Shown: positions 1 to 7,527 of the stretch, piece after piece
How positions within the stretch are numbered: the stretch's first letter is position 1
Layout: each line of letters opens with the position of its first letter
From: Parapusillimonas granuli
Lineage (GTDB): Bacteria; Pseudomonadota; Gammaproteobacteria; Burkholderiales; Burkholderiaceae_B
Direction of reading: 5' to 3'
Length of the DNA: 36,476 bases
NCBI RefSeq assembly: GCF_013416525.1
Contig: NZ_JACCEM010000017.1
Coordinates: forward strand, 1 to 36,476
Notes under the pieces: generated by a model
The model's input: the letters and a program-made list of their open reading frames with translations, nothing else
The model's database searches: none
Told to the model about the DNA's origin: nothing
Program-made: the position numbers and the translations under genes

Positions 1-126
1 AGATCCGGCCGCATTCGAGCCTGAATTACCAAACCCCACACGAGTTTGTGGGAAACCTGACCAACGAATTAACATCCGAGGCCAGAATCTCTAGTCCTTA
101 CTGGTAGGAAATTCCCGGACAGGTCA
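1..126 (+). mobile_element. Right end of an IS3-family insertion sequence
   Basis: The window begins inside the element. Positions 3-107 encode the last residues of an IS3-type OrfB transposase. After its stop, 108-126 reads gaaattcccggacaggtca, whose reverse complement starts TGACCTGTCC. The TG...CA terminal dinucleotides are usual for IS3-family ends, so the boundary is placed at 126. Flagellin coding sequence starts immediately afterwards. The left end and target duplication lie outside the window and cannot be checked. Confidence 0.7.
3..107 (+). CDS. IS3-family transposase OrfB, C-terminal end (partial)
   Basis: Only the final 34 codons are in the window, open at the 5' edge and ending in TAG at 105-107. 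The segment IRPHSSLNYQTPHEF is the hallmark C-terminal block of IS3-family DDE transposases (the RPHSSL-Y-TP-EF signature just after the catalytic core). The catalytic DDE residues lie upstream, outside the window. The intact sequence suggests the copy may be complete, but this cannot be seen. The element is read in the same direction as the flagellin it interrupts. Confidence 0.75.
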   Translation: MRPHSSLNYQTPHEFVGNLTNELTSEARISSPYW

Positions 127-1259
127 ATCTCGCTCTTGCTGGTTTTAGCAAGGGGTCTTCAGTCAATGCAGATGGCAGCTATACCTACTCAAAAAATATC
201 GCAAATACTCGGGCTACTGCAGCCAATCTCCACAGCGCATTGAAAGAGAACGATACAGTTACTTATACGGGCACCAACACGGGGCTCGGAGTAGCTGCGA
301 CTGCAGGTACGTACACTGCGGACGGAAAAGGCTCCTTTACGTTTAATGTTGCCGCGGGTGCTAGCGCTGCAGGGCTCCAGTCCTATCTGACGCCTAGTGC
401 AGGTGATACTGTTGAAGCCAAAATTGAGATTGGCGGTAAGTCTATCGACGTGATCATCGCTTCAAGCGGAGCCATTACTACCAAAGGTGGGGACGAGCTT
501 TACTTGGATTCAACAGGAAACCTGACGCAAAATGGCGCAGGAACCCCTCCAGTAGCGACGTTGGCAGGTTTGATTAGCAACAAATCAGGTGTAGCAACTG
601 CCGTTGCTTCCAAAATTACTGTTGGTGATACCGAAATCAATCTGACCGGGAGTGCCGACAATGGTGCTACCGCTGGAACAATGGCGGTAACAGGGGCTCG
701 AATCTCGGCGACGGCGCTAGGTAGTGCGATCGGTACAACGAACCATTCAGTGAGTATCGATGAGGCCGGTACGCCGGTAACGTACACCGTTACCAGTGGA
801 GTAGTCGAAACTGGCGGCGATTCTGTGTACGTCGGCTCTAATGGCGCTCTGACTACAGAGACTCAGGAGACTATAAACTACTTTGCGCATGAAAATGGCA
901 ACGTTACCAATAACACGGGCAGCTTAGTCTATGCAACGGAAGACGGTGAGTTGACTCTAGAAGCAACGACCCACGCCGACCGGACGGAAGACCCATTGGC
1001 TGCACTGGATGCTGCTTTGGCAAAGGTCGACTCGCTGCGTGGTGAGCTTGGTGCTGTTCAAAACCGCTTCCAATCCACCATCGCCAACCTGAACAACACA
1101 GTCACCAACCTGTCCGCAGCCCGCTCGCGTATTGAAGACGCCGACTACGCCGTCGAAGTCTCCAACATGACCCGCGCGCAGATCCTGCAACAGGCCGGTA
1201 CCTCGGTTCTGGCGCAAGCCAACCAAGTTCCGCAGACCGTGCTGTCGCTGCTGCGTTAA
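127..1259 (+). pseudogene. fliC: Flagellin gene cut by an IS (middle and C-terminal part only)
   Basis: The reading frame is open from 108 (inside the IS terminal repeat) to TAA at 1257-1259, and flagellin sequence starts after 126. The variable middle domain contains repeated beta-hairpin-like units of the form GD-x2-Y-x4-G-x-LT ([32 protein letters not shown]). From about 987 the conserved D1/D0 C-terminus follows: [28 protein letters not shown], ending in VLSLLR. The N-terminal D0/D1 helices needed for assembly and export are absent and must lie beyond the insertion sequence. A TTG at 240 is an in-frame start only by chance, with no ribosome binding site. Filament assembly needs both termini, so this copy should be inactive unless the IS excises precisely. 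The C-terminus is almost identical to that of the intact flagellin at 10056-12224. Confidence 0.8.
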
Positions 1260-1375
1260 TTCGTGGTCCAGAAGGTAATGCTACAGCCCTTGAGAAGGCC
1301 GGCAAGCCGGTATCTTGAGCGATTGGAGCAGCGGTTTCCGGCACAGCTAGCGCTGGTCGGATAGCCGGAATCGTC

Positions 1376-1413
1376 ACCCCTTTGGCCAGATGGTCATAGG
1401 GGTGCATTTTTTT
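1376..1413 (+). terminator. Rho-independent terminator after the truncated flagellin
   Basis: ACCCC (1376-1380) pairs with GGGGT (1399-1403). An inner stem TGGCC/GGTCA lies between them. After a short GCA comes a run of seven T (1407-1413). It is placed between the flagellin stop (1259) and the GTPase start (1462), as expected for an end-of-transcript signal. Confidence 0.6.
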
Positions 1414-1461
1414 GTCTGGCAAAAAACATATCAAAACAAAAAATCATAAACAGGATTGACT

Positions 1462-2445
1462 ATGCAGAGAACCCAGGACGGTGTCGCCGAACAACTGAAA
1501 GCAGCGATTCAACAGGCGGTCGCAGATGGGACGATTCCCAGAAAGCAGCTGGAAATGGTGCTTGAAAAAATCCGCAATACCAAAATTCACATTCTGCTGG
1601 TGGGGGCCACCGGAGCCGGGAAAAGTTCGACCATCAACGCTCTGTTCGCAACCGAGAAAGCCGTTGTGGGGACCGGCGTGAACCCGGAGACGATAGAGAT
1701 CGCGCAATATCATCTGGACAACGTGGTGCTTTGGGACAGTCCTGGGCTGGGAGACTCCCCGGAAAAAGATCAGCAGCACATCCGGAAAATTCGTGAGAAG
1801 CTCCAGGAAACGGATGTGAACCGGGAACCGCTCATTGATCTTGTGCTGCTGATTGTTGACGGTTCCAGCCGCGACATGGGGGCGACCTTTTCGCTTCTGG
1901 AAGTCATTCTTCCGGAACTGCACAACAAAACCGACCGGCTGCTGATCGGCATCAATCAGGCCGACTTGGCTATGAAGGGCCAGGGATGGGACAGCGAAAA
2001 TCACAGGCCGGGGCCGGAACTGGAAAAGCTACTGGAAGACAAAGTGGCATCTATCCGGAACCGTATCGCCGAGGTGGCGCCTGTGGTCATCGAACCCATC
2101 TATTACTCGGCCGGTTTCAAAGGGAAGGATGGCAGCGATGACTTTTCGCCCTACAACCTGGAGAAACTGCTGGCATTGTTGATGACGCATGTAAAGGCTA
2201 AAAAGCGCATCGCCTTCGTGGAAGATATTAACCGCGACAGGGAAAATTTCCGTTACAACGATGGCCAAAAAAACTACGAAGAAGAAATTGCAACTGAGGC
2301 GGCCAAATCCTGGATTGACAACCTGCTAGATTCAACCAGTGGTTTGCTTGGCGAAGTCAAGAAAATCGTGGGAGACGTATTGGCATCGCCTCAAATCAGG
2401 CAAGCTGCGATTGAGTTGGTGCTTAAGTTAATGAAAGCAAGGTAA
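1462..2445 (+). CDS. P-loop GTPase of the YfjP/Era-like (HSR1) type
   Basis: This is a 327-residue GTP-binding protein. The G motifs are clear: G1 GATGAGKSS near residue 50, G3 DSPGLGDS near residue 95, and G4 NQAD (in GINQADLA) near residue 155. About 100 residues follow after the G domain, with a C-terminal segment rich in small and hydrophobic residues. The ATG at 1462 has an AGGA box six bases upstream. A TTG at 1456 is possible but overlaps that box. The family includes the E. coli prophage gene yfjP, whose function is poorly known and which is common on genomic islands. The next gene, a YaaW/UPF0174 protein, starts 11 bp downstream, so the two form an operon and probably work together. 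Base composition is less GC-rich than the hut and fli genes, which fits acquisition by transfer. Role unknown. Confidence 0.8.
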   Translation: MQRTQDGVAEQLKAAIQQAVADGTIPRKQLEMVLEKIRNTKIHILLVGATGAGKSSTINALFATEKAVVGTGVNPETIEIAQYHLDNVVLWDSPGLGDSPEKDQQHIRKIREKLQETDVNREPLIDLVLLIVDGSSRDMGATFSLLEVILPELHNKTDRLLIGINQADLAMKGQGWDSENHRPGPELEKLLEDKVASIRNRIAEVAPVVIEPIYYSAGFKGKDGSDDFSPYNLEKLLALLMTHVKAKKRIAFVEDINRDRENFRYNDGQKNYEEEIATEAAKSWIDNLLDSTSGLLGEVKKIVGDVLASPQIRQAAIELVLKLMKAR

Positions 2446-2456
2446 AGGGCTCACAG

Positions 2457-3227
2457 ATGGCGTATCGTGAAGATGAGGGCTTGGCGTTCCTCCAATACAT
2501 GCAAGACCAGGAGTTAGACAATTTGGTCAGTCTGCTGATCTATGACAAGGATGGAAAGAAATGGATCTCAGAAAGCCTTTCCCGAAAGAATGGCTATAAG
2601 CAACATAATCCAAAGCATTCCTTGTACTGGCAGGACATTGCCGAGGAAATCCAGCGCTATGGTGCTAACGGCATCATTACCCAACTGCGCGGCGGCAAGG
2701 GCGTACTTTATAAGGAAGTGCTGACTGATGTCTGCGACAGATTGAAGGTAAATTACAATCCGAAGGCGGAAACCGGCGCCATCGAAAATAATCTTCTCAT
2801 GAAAATTCTGACAGATTCGATCGAGAAAATGTCCTCGGATGACGTCCGAAAAATCATGGACGATTTAGGTATCAAGAATCTAAATACATTGTCTGGAGAA
2901 GCTTTGGTCAGCGCGTTTCAGGCCATGTTCATTGCTGGAGGCTTCAAGTCCTATCAATTGACGCTGATCGTCGTCAATGCTATTTCCCGGGCCATGCTGG
3001 GCCGTGGCCTGACATTCGCCGGCAATGCCGCACTGACACGCGCGGCATCCATCTTTGCCGGCCCCATCGGATGGGCCGTTACGGGTGTCTGGACGGCATT
3101 TGACTTGGCCGGCCCCGCTTATCGCGTAACGATCCCTGCGGTGATTCATGTCGCCATGCTGAGGAAGCGTTCTCTGCTAGAGAAAGATGGCGTGGGCGCG
3201 GAGTTGGCAAAGGAAATGGGAATTTGA
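2457..3227 (+). CDS. YaaW/UPF0174 family protein (DUF3944 N-terminus)
   Basis: The protein has 256 residues. It starts AYREDEGLAFLQYM, the short DUF3944 motif that begins YaaW-like proteins. It continues with the UPF0174 body, which is sometimes annotated as resembling the ubiquinol-cytochrome c chaperone domain. Residues about 165-235 are glycine- and alanine-rich and hydrophobic (including AASIFAGPIGWAVTGVWTAFDL), suggesting membrane association or insertion. The gene lies 11 bp after the GTPase, in the same direction. In E. coli YaaW has no firm function. A GTPase paired with a possibly membrane-active partner would fit a stress or phage-response module, but this is inference. Composition is relatively AT-rich, like its partner. 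Confidence 0.75.
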   Translation: MAYREDEGLAFLQYMQDQELDNLVSLLIYDKDGKKWISESLSRKNGYKQHNPKHSLYWQDIAEEIQRYGANGIITQLRGGKGVLYKEVLTDVCDRLKVNYNPKAETGAIENNLLMKILTDSIEKMSSDDVRKIMDDLGIKNLNTLSGEALVSAFQAMFIAGGFKSYQLTLIVVNAISRAMLGRGLTFAGNAALTRAASIFAGPIGWAVTGVWTAFDLAGPAYRVTIPAVIHVAMLRKRSLLEKDGVGAELAKEMGI

Positions 3228-3287
3228 TTTTAATGAGCGGTCAGGTCGATCGATTTCATCAATACCTGAGCGGTACGGTGATGTTGA

Positions 3288-3440
3288 TCGTTGCGCTACA
3301 CCGAACCGTACATCATCGGCTTGGCGCGCAATAAGCGCCTCCGGGCGATGTTGCTGCAGGCGCTGTACTCGGTGCGTTCGGAGCAGTTGCTGATCGAGCA
3401 GGTGCAATATAACCTCACCCGCATCAAGCCACGAAGCCGC
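3288..3440 (+). pseudogene. Transposase remnant, possibly IS1380-like
   Basis: A short frame after a stop at 3285-3287 reads RYTEPYIIGLARNKRL and then leucine- and glutamine-rich sequence up to about 3440. The YIIGLARNKRL block resembles the middle of IS1380-type transposases (Y-x-IGLARN-x-RL). There is no start codon context, the frame is short, and it runs into the end of the methyltransferase gene on the other strand. It is best read as a decayed transposase scrap. Family assignment is by memory of the motif only. Confidence 0.4.
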
Positions 3441-5182
3441 TACCGCAACAAGGCCTGCCGCCTCAACAATTCCAGCAGCTTGCCCACCATCTTGTCGGCG
3501 ACCGCATCAAGATTGCGCTGTCCTTTCAATGATTTTCCATCCGTGCCGGATACCGTGCCGCGATTCAATGCGTCGCGCAGCAGCGTGGCCAATTGCTTGC
3601 GGCTATTGCGGCCGTCTATTTGCGGCAGAATGAAAGCCTCCGCTTCCTTCAATTGAATGTTGATGGAATCGTGCCATAGGTTGAACATGCCCACGCCAAA
3701 AGCCGGATCCTTCTTTTGCTGGAACAGATACGCCACGCCTGGAATGAGCGCGGGATTGGCGTCTTTCTGATCGCCGTCCGCGGCTTCGTAGGGCGTCGGT
3801 TCGAATGCATAACGCAGGCTGTTCAGGCGGAACAATGTCTGCAGTACTTCCAGCGTCTTCTTGCGCGCCGTATCGCCTTCCATCGGCGCCAGGCGGCTCT
3901 GCACGCCAGCCAGCAGAGTGTCGAAATCAAGGCTGGTGGGCCACGCTTCGCTAAGCGTCTGTATGACCGCGATCACGGTTTCATCGCTGCTGTATAGCGG
4001 CTGGTTCTTGTAGCCCCGGAAAGCCCTTCTGTTTTTAGGGGCGTTCTCTTCCTGCGCGGTTTCAGTAAAGTGGCCCGCCCAACGCAAGTCCGCCAGCCGT
4101 TCCATGTTCGGGCTGATCAATACTTGATCAGCCCGGTTCTTATGGACCAGCATGCTTTTACGAAAATTGCGCCCCACGGCAAAATCCAGGTACTGCTGGC
4201 GCATTTCGCGCGGTTGCCCCAACGCCACCAGGCTATGGTTCAGTTGCACGTTCTGGCCGAACGTAACGGACATTTCCACATGGGGATCCGCGTCGCCCAC
4301 GTGGGTGAGTTCGTGCTGGTCAGCCAGGTTGACGAATTCCAGCAAGTAGCAGGGGTTGTTGAAGATTTCCAGATACTCGTGCGCGATGTAGTAATCGGAA
4401 TGCTTGCGCAACTGCGCAACCGCGGCCCGCAGAGACGGCGCCAAGGGGTTGCTGGCCGCGATGCCGTCGGACAGCAGGTTCAGGACCGCCTTGGCGCTGG
4501 CCAATCTGTCTTCTTCGGAGGCTGCGCCATGGCTGTGCAACATCATGGCATCCCGCACGATATCGCCCGCCTTCCAGCCGGGGTAAGTGTTGTAGCTGAT
4601 GTAGCCAATGCCATTGGGCGACAAGTTTTCACGCAGGATGCGCAGCATGGCTTCGCGCACTTCCGGCGGCACCCAGCTGAACACCCCATGCGCAATGATG
4701 TAATCGAACTGGCCGAACTCGGGCGTGATGTCCGTGAGGCTCATGGCATGCAGATGCAGGTTCTGCACGCCCAGGGCCTGCACCACTTCCTGCCCCTGCT
4801 TCACCTGTACCGGCGAAAGATCCACGCCCACCACATGCGCCTGGGGATAGGCCAGCGCGAAAGGCAGCAGGTTGCCGCCGCCCGCGCAGCCCAGCTCCAG
4901 GACACGGGCGTTTTTCAGCGGCACGGACTCCAGGCCGTACAAATGGGCGGCGGCGCGCAAATGCCCGGGCGAGGAAAACGGAAAGGCGTTGGACGTGTAG
5001 ACCTGCCGATCATAGGTTTCCGTAATTTCCTGATTGAGCAGCTGCGTGGCGTCATCGAGGTTTGCGGTGGAAGCGTTGTCTGCGGTCAATTCAGGCTCCT
5101 GCTGGAAAACGGGTGTCAAAGACTGGAAATGCGGAAAAGAGGGGCGCGGAGCAGCGCTTGCGGCGAGCTCCGACCGAACCAT
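3440..5182 (-). CDS. SAM-dependent methyltransferase with methyltransferase regulatory domain (PKMT-like)
   Basis: As drawn, the protein has 580 residues. The SAM-binding motif I VLELGCAGGGN lies at about 94-104, with the acidic ribose-binding residue in VGVDLSP near 121. After the Rossmann domain, about residues 240-320 (IAHEYLEIFNNPCYLLEF, then a GDADPHVEMS stretch) match the 'methyltransferase regulatory domain' found in rickettsial protein-lysine methyltransferases that modify surface protein OmpB. A variable C-terminal region follows. The drawn ATG at 5182 has no good ribosome binding site. A TTG at 5089 has AGGAG six bases upstream and starts just before the family-typical LLNQEITETYD, so the real start may be 5089. 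The gene stands alone, opposite to its neighbours and between two flagellin genes, so flagellin or another surface protein is a plausible target. That is inference. Confidence 0.7.
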   Translation of the reverse strand: MVRSELAASAAPRPSFPHFQSLTPVFQQEPELTADNASTANLDDATQLLNQEITETYDRQVYTSNAFPFSSPGHLRAAAHLYGLESVPLKNARVLELGCAGGGNLLPFALAYPQAHVVGVDLSPVQVKQGQEVVQALGVQNLHLHAMSLTDITPEFGQFDYIIAHGVFSWVPPEVREAMLRILRENLSPNGIGYISYNTYPGWKAGDIVRDAMMLHSHGAASEEDRLASAKAVLNLLSDGIAASNPLAPSLRAAVAQLRKHSDYYIAHEYLEIFNNPCYLLEFVNLADQHELTHVGDADPHVEMSVTFGQNVQLNHSLVALGQPREMRQQYLDFAVGRNFRKSMLVHKNRADQVLISPNMERLADLRWAGHFTETAQEENAPKNRRAFRGYKNQPLYSSDETVIAVIQTLSEAWPTSLDFDTLLAGVQSRLAPMEGDTARKKTLEVLQTLFRLNSLRYAFEPTPYEAADGDQKDANPALIPGVAYLFQQKKDPAFGVGMFNLWHDSINIQLKEAEAFILPQIDGRNSRKQLATLLRDALNRGTVSGTDGKSLKGQRNLDAVADKMVGKLLELLRRQALLR

Positions 5183-5428
5183 AGGGTAACGGATTTGCCT
5201 GGCATCAAAAATGAGGAACAGGGTGGTTTTTTCGGGGCATACCGCTGGCAGGTGGCGCCGTTGACGGGCGCGGGCCGGCGAGTGGATTAGGTTCTTAGCG
5301 GGGGGGCCGAGTTCCCGATGTTACGGAACTTGATTGCTCCGGTGGGACTGGGCAAGTCGATTGGGAGATGCTTCGCTTTATGCGCCTGAACTAGCATGGA
5401 CGGGCTGTCCGGGCGGTCGCGTCGAATC
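5183..5428. other. Intergenic stretch, nothing recognised
   Basis: This lies between the divergent methyltransferase start and the duplicated Rpn unit. No convincing gene, RNA or terminator was seen. It must hold the methyltransferase promoter, but no clear -35/-10 pair was found. Confidence 0.4.
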
Positions 5429-5523
5429 TCCATATCGGACAAAACCGTTCACTCGCGCTGCGCAGGTAGGCCGGCGCTGCCTATAGTGGTTCCTTCGCCA
5501 CTTTGCCGCTGGTTCAGCCCTTC

Positions 5524-6552
5524 ATGCCCAACGCTTCCGATTACGACAGCGCCTGGAAAGATGCGCTGGAAAGCTATTTTCCAGAGTTCATCGCCCTGCT
5601 GTGGCCGGCCCTGCATGCCCAGATCGACTGGCGTCATCCGCCCGTTTTCCGCGACAAGGAACTGCAAGCGCTCGTGCGCAGCGCCAAGCGCGGCCGGCGC
5701 CACGTCGACAAGCTGGTGTCGGTGCTGCTGTTGAACGGCCAAAACAGCCTGCTATTGATTCATGTCGAAATCCAGGCTGGGCGCGAGACGGTGTTTCCGT
5801 ACCGCATGTATACCTACTACGCGCGTTTGCACGAAAAACATCCGGGCGAGCCCATCGTCAGCCTGGCGGTGCTGACCGATGCGCCCGCGCGCAACGAAAC
5901 GCCCCGAATGTCTTATCAGGCTCGATTCTGGAACTGCAGCCTGCGCTTTACCTTTCCTGTCGTGCATCTGGAAAACTGGCGCGCCCGCATGGGCGAGCTG
6001 GCCCGCCAGGCTCCCGCCAACCCGTTCGCCGTGGTGATGCTGGCCCAACTGGAGGCCAATGCCACCCGAGCCGACCGGCAGCGCCTTGTGCGCAAGACTG
6101 AGCTGGTGCGGCAGTTGTATCACTGGGGCTATCAACGCGATAATGTCATCATGCTGTTTCGCATCATCGATGCCATGATGGCGCTGCCCGAAGCCCTGGA
6201 ACCGGCCTTCGAAGACGCAATCCGGCAAATTGAGGAGGAAACCCAGATGAGCTACGTCACCAGTGTCGAGCGCGTGCGCCTCAAGCGTGAGCGGGAAGAA
6301 GGAAAGGTTGAGGGTCGAGCAGAAGGGAAGGTTGAAGGGAAGGCTGAAGGTAAGGTTGAAGGGAAGGCTGAAGGGAAGGCTGAAGGAAAAACCGAAGGCT
6401 TCGCTGCTCTTTTGTCCACCCTAATCGCCCGCAAATTCGGAGTGTTGCCGGACTGGGCCAAAGTGCGGCTGGTTGCGGCCGACGACGTCACCCTGAACCG
6501 CTGGGCCGAACAGATACTCGATGCCCAGTGCATCGAAGACGTGTTCAAGTAG
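5524..6552 (+). CDS. Rpn family recombination-promoting nuclease / putative transposase, copy 1
   Basis: The protein has 342 residues from the ATG at 5524 (a TTG seven codons upstream is less likely). The N-terminal 230 residues carry a PD-(D/E)XK-type nuclease core, with HVDKLVSV followed by a strand ending in HVEIQAG, the E-x-Q form usual in this family. Then comes RLKRERE and a tract of EGKx tetrads (eight units: EGKV, EGRA, EGKV and so on) of the kind often seen in Rpn/DUF4351 proteins, and a C-terminal helical domain ending in IEDVFK. Rpn proteins in E. coli are DNA endonucleases that raise recombination independently of RecA. This copy is followed by higBA and then by a near-identical second copy. 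The EGKx tract lies on 12-bp tandem repeats that differ in number between copies. Confidence 0.8.
   Translation: MPNASDYDSAWKDALESYFPEFIALLWPALHAQIDWRHPPVFRDKELQALVRSAKRGRRHVDKLVSVLLLNGQNSLLLIHVEIQAGRETVFPYRMYTYYARLHEKHPGEPIVSLAVLTDAPARNETPRMSYQARFWNCSLRFTFPVVHLENWRARMGELARQAPANPFAVVMLAQLEANATRADRQRLVRKTELVRQLYHWGYQRDNVIMLFRIIDAMMALPEALEPAFEDAIRQIEEETQMSYVTSVERVRLKREREEGKVEGRAEGKVEGKAEGKVEGKAEGKAEGKTEGFAALLSTLIARKFGVLPDWAKVRLVAADDVTLNRWAEQILDAQCIEDVFK
6301..6395 (+). repeat. 12-bp tandem repeat tract in Rpn copy 1 (8 EGKx units)
   Basis: The units are of the form GAAGGGAAGGCT/GTT and encode EGKA or EGKV. There are eight tetrads here, five in copy 2 (about 8401-8460) and four in the broken copy 3 (about 8818-8868). 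Units differ by single bases, and unit number is the main length difference between the copies. Confidence 0.8.
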
Positions 6553-6661
6553 CGGGTTGCGGCGCCGAAATCCTCAATTGCCTGAAGGGAAGCAGGAAAA
6601 TGCAGTCGGCCGGAAAATGCAGGCTGCCCCTACCTGTACGCTTGCATAGTAGGTCGTTTGC

Positions 6662-6690
6662 TTGCGGCAGTCCCATATTGGGACTAAAAT
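6662..6690 (+). promoter_or_regulatory. higBA promoter with operator palindrome in the spacer
   Basis: The -35 TTGCGG (6662-6667) and -10 TAAAAT (6685-6690) are separated by 17 bp. A perfect inverted repeat, AGTCCCA-TAT-TGGGACT (6669-6685), fills the spacer and touches the -10. It is therefore a natural operator for repression by HigA or the HigBA complex. The predicted transcript start falls at about 6697, the first base of the higB ATG. Confidence 0.65.
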
Positions 6691-6696
6691 GAATCC

Positions 6697-6999
6697 ATGA
6701 GAGTGATCGCCGTCAGCAGCTTGCGCAACTTCTGGGAAAAACACCCAGCTGCAGAGCAGCCGCTCAAAGCCTGGTTTGATGAAACCTCCAAGGCCACGTG
6801 GGAACAGCCCTCGGACATCAAGACGCAGTACCGCAGCGCCAGCGTCCTGAAGAATCGGCGCGTCGTATTCAACATCAAGGGCAATGACTATCGACTGATC
6901 GTTGCTATCGCATACCGGCTCGGCATCGTCTATGTGAAATTCATCGGCACCCACGCTGAGTACGACAAGATCGACGCCGAAACCGTAGAAATGGAGTGA
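6697..6999 (+). CDS. higB: HigB-type toxin, mRNA interferase
   Basis: The protein has 100 residues. Its sequence (SSLRNFWEKHPAAEQPLKAW near the N-terminus, then VLKNRRVVFNIKGNDYRL and GIVYVKFIGTHAEYDKID) matches the HigB-like RelE-fold toxins of type II systems, which cut mRNA on the ribosome. Toxin before antitoxin is the usual higBA order. The antitoxin ATG follows the toxin stop by three bases. There is no ribosome binding site upstream of this ATG, and the predicted transcription start is on or next to the A, so the toxin may be translated from a leaderless message. Only one bp separates an upstream ATG-containing dead-end (ATGAATCCATGA at 6689) from the real start. Confidence 0.85.
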   Translation: MRVIAVSSLRNFWEKHPAAEQPLKAWFDETSKATWEQPSDIKTQYRSASVLKNRRVVFNIKGNDYRLIVAIAYRLGIVYVKFIGTHAEYDKIDAETVEME

Positions 7000-7002
7000 A
7001 TC

Positions 7003-7374
7003 ATGGAAATCCGCCCTATCCGAACCGAAGCTGACTACAAGGCCGCTCTAAAGGAAATCTCCCGGTTGATGGAAAGCGACCCCGGCATCGACACGCCCGA
7101 CGGCGACCGCCTGGACGTGCTGGCCACCCTTGTTCAAGCCTACGAGGCGAAGCATTTCCCCATCAACCTCCCCGATCCCGTCGAGGCCATCAAATTCCGC
7201 ATGGAGCAAGCCGGCCTTACGCCGAAAGACCTGGAGCCCATGATCGGCCGCCGCAACCGGGTTTACGAAGTCCTGAATCGCAAACGCTCCCTGACCCTGC
7301 CCATGATTTGGAAGCTACATAAGGAGTTGGGTATCCCTGCTGAGAACCTGATTCAGCCACCGGCTCGCGCCTGA
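7003..7374 (+). CDS. higA: HigA-type antitoxin, helix-turn-helix DNA-binding protein
   Basis: The protein has 123 residues. The N-terminal part (RPIRTEADYKAALKEISRLM, then DTPDGDRLDVLATLVQAYE) is the usual HigA leader that wraps the toxin. The C-terminal part from about residue 60 is an XRE-type helix-turn-helix (AIKFRMEQAGLTPKDLEPMI, then RRNRVYEVLNRKRSLTLPMI). It should neutralise HigB and repress the operon through the palindrome at 6669-6685. The ATG at 7003 is preceded by GGAG within the end of higB, so the two are translationally linked. A lone terminal Ala-Arg-Ala tail is ordinary for the family. Confidence 0.85.
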   Translation: MEIRPIRTEADYKAALKEISRLMESDPGIDTPDGDRLDVLATLVQAYEAKHFPINLPDPVEAIKFRMEQAGLTPKDLEPMIGRRNRVYEVLNRKRSLTLPMIWKLHKELGIPAENLIQPPARA

Positions 7375-7527
7375 CATTATGAGTGTCATCCAATCAGCGA
7401 GGCTGAACGGCCATGATCCGTTGGCCATCGGGCAACCATAGAATCCCAGCTGCCAACGTCGTTGCCGTGAGTGCATAAGCCGCGTTCCGCCGGTTTCAAG
7501 TTTCAAGCTACACCACTTCCTGAAATT
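7375..7527. other. Spacer between higA and Rpn copy 2
   Basis: About 150 bp without a recognisable gene. A GGCC...GGCC imperfect palindrome near 7410-7427 is the only structure seen. There is no clear terminator T-run. Confidence 0.4.

Larger units (their letters stand above)
5429..6554 (+). repeat. Rpn unit, copy 1 of a 1.1-kb direct repeat
   Basis: Identity with 7528-8617 begins at 'tccatatcgg', about 95 bp before the ATG. It runs to two bases past the stop codon. Only scattered substitutions and three fewer 12-bp units distinguish copy 2. The duplicated upstream segment includes a tatagt box (5482-5487) that could be a -10, without a good -35. Confidence 0.85.

Noticed and set aside
240-1259. 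TTG at 240 as the true start of a short flagellin-like gene
   Set aside because: No ribosome binding site. The frame is open upstream to 108, and the flagellin N-terminus is missing because of the insertion sequence.
3234-3335. 33-residue ORF after the YaaW-like gene
   Set aside because: Too short and overlapping the transposase-like remnant in another frame; no ribosome binding site.
4070-5290. 406-codon open frame on + opposite the methyltransferase
   Set aside because: It is the antisense shadow of a gene with clear methyltransferase motifs; its own composition is unlike any protein family.
5459-5487. Sigma-70 promoter for the Rpn genes around tatagt
   Set aside because: A -10-like box exists in both copies, but no acceptable -35 is found at 16-18 bp.
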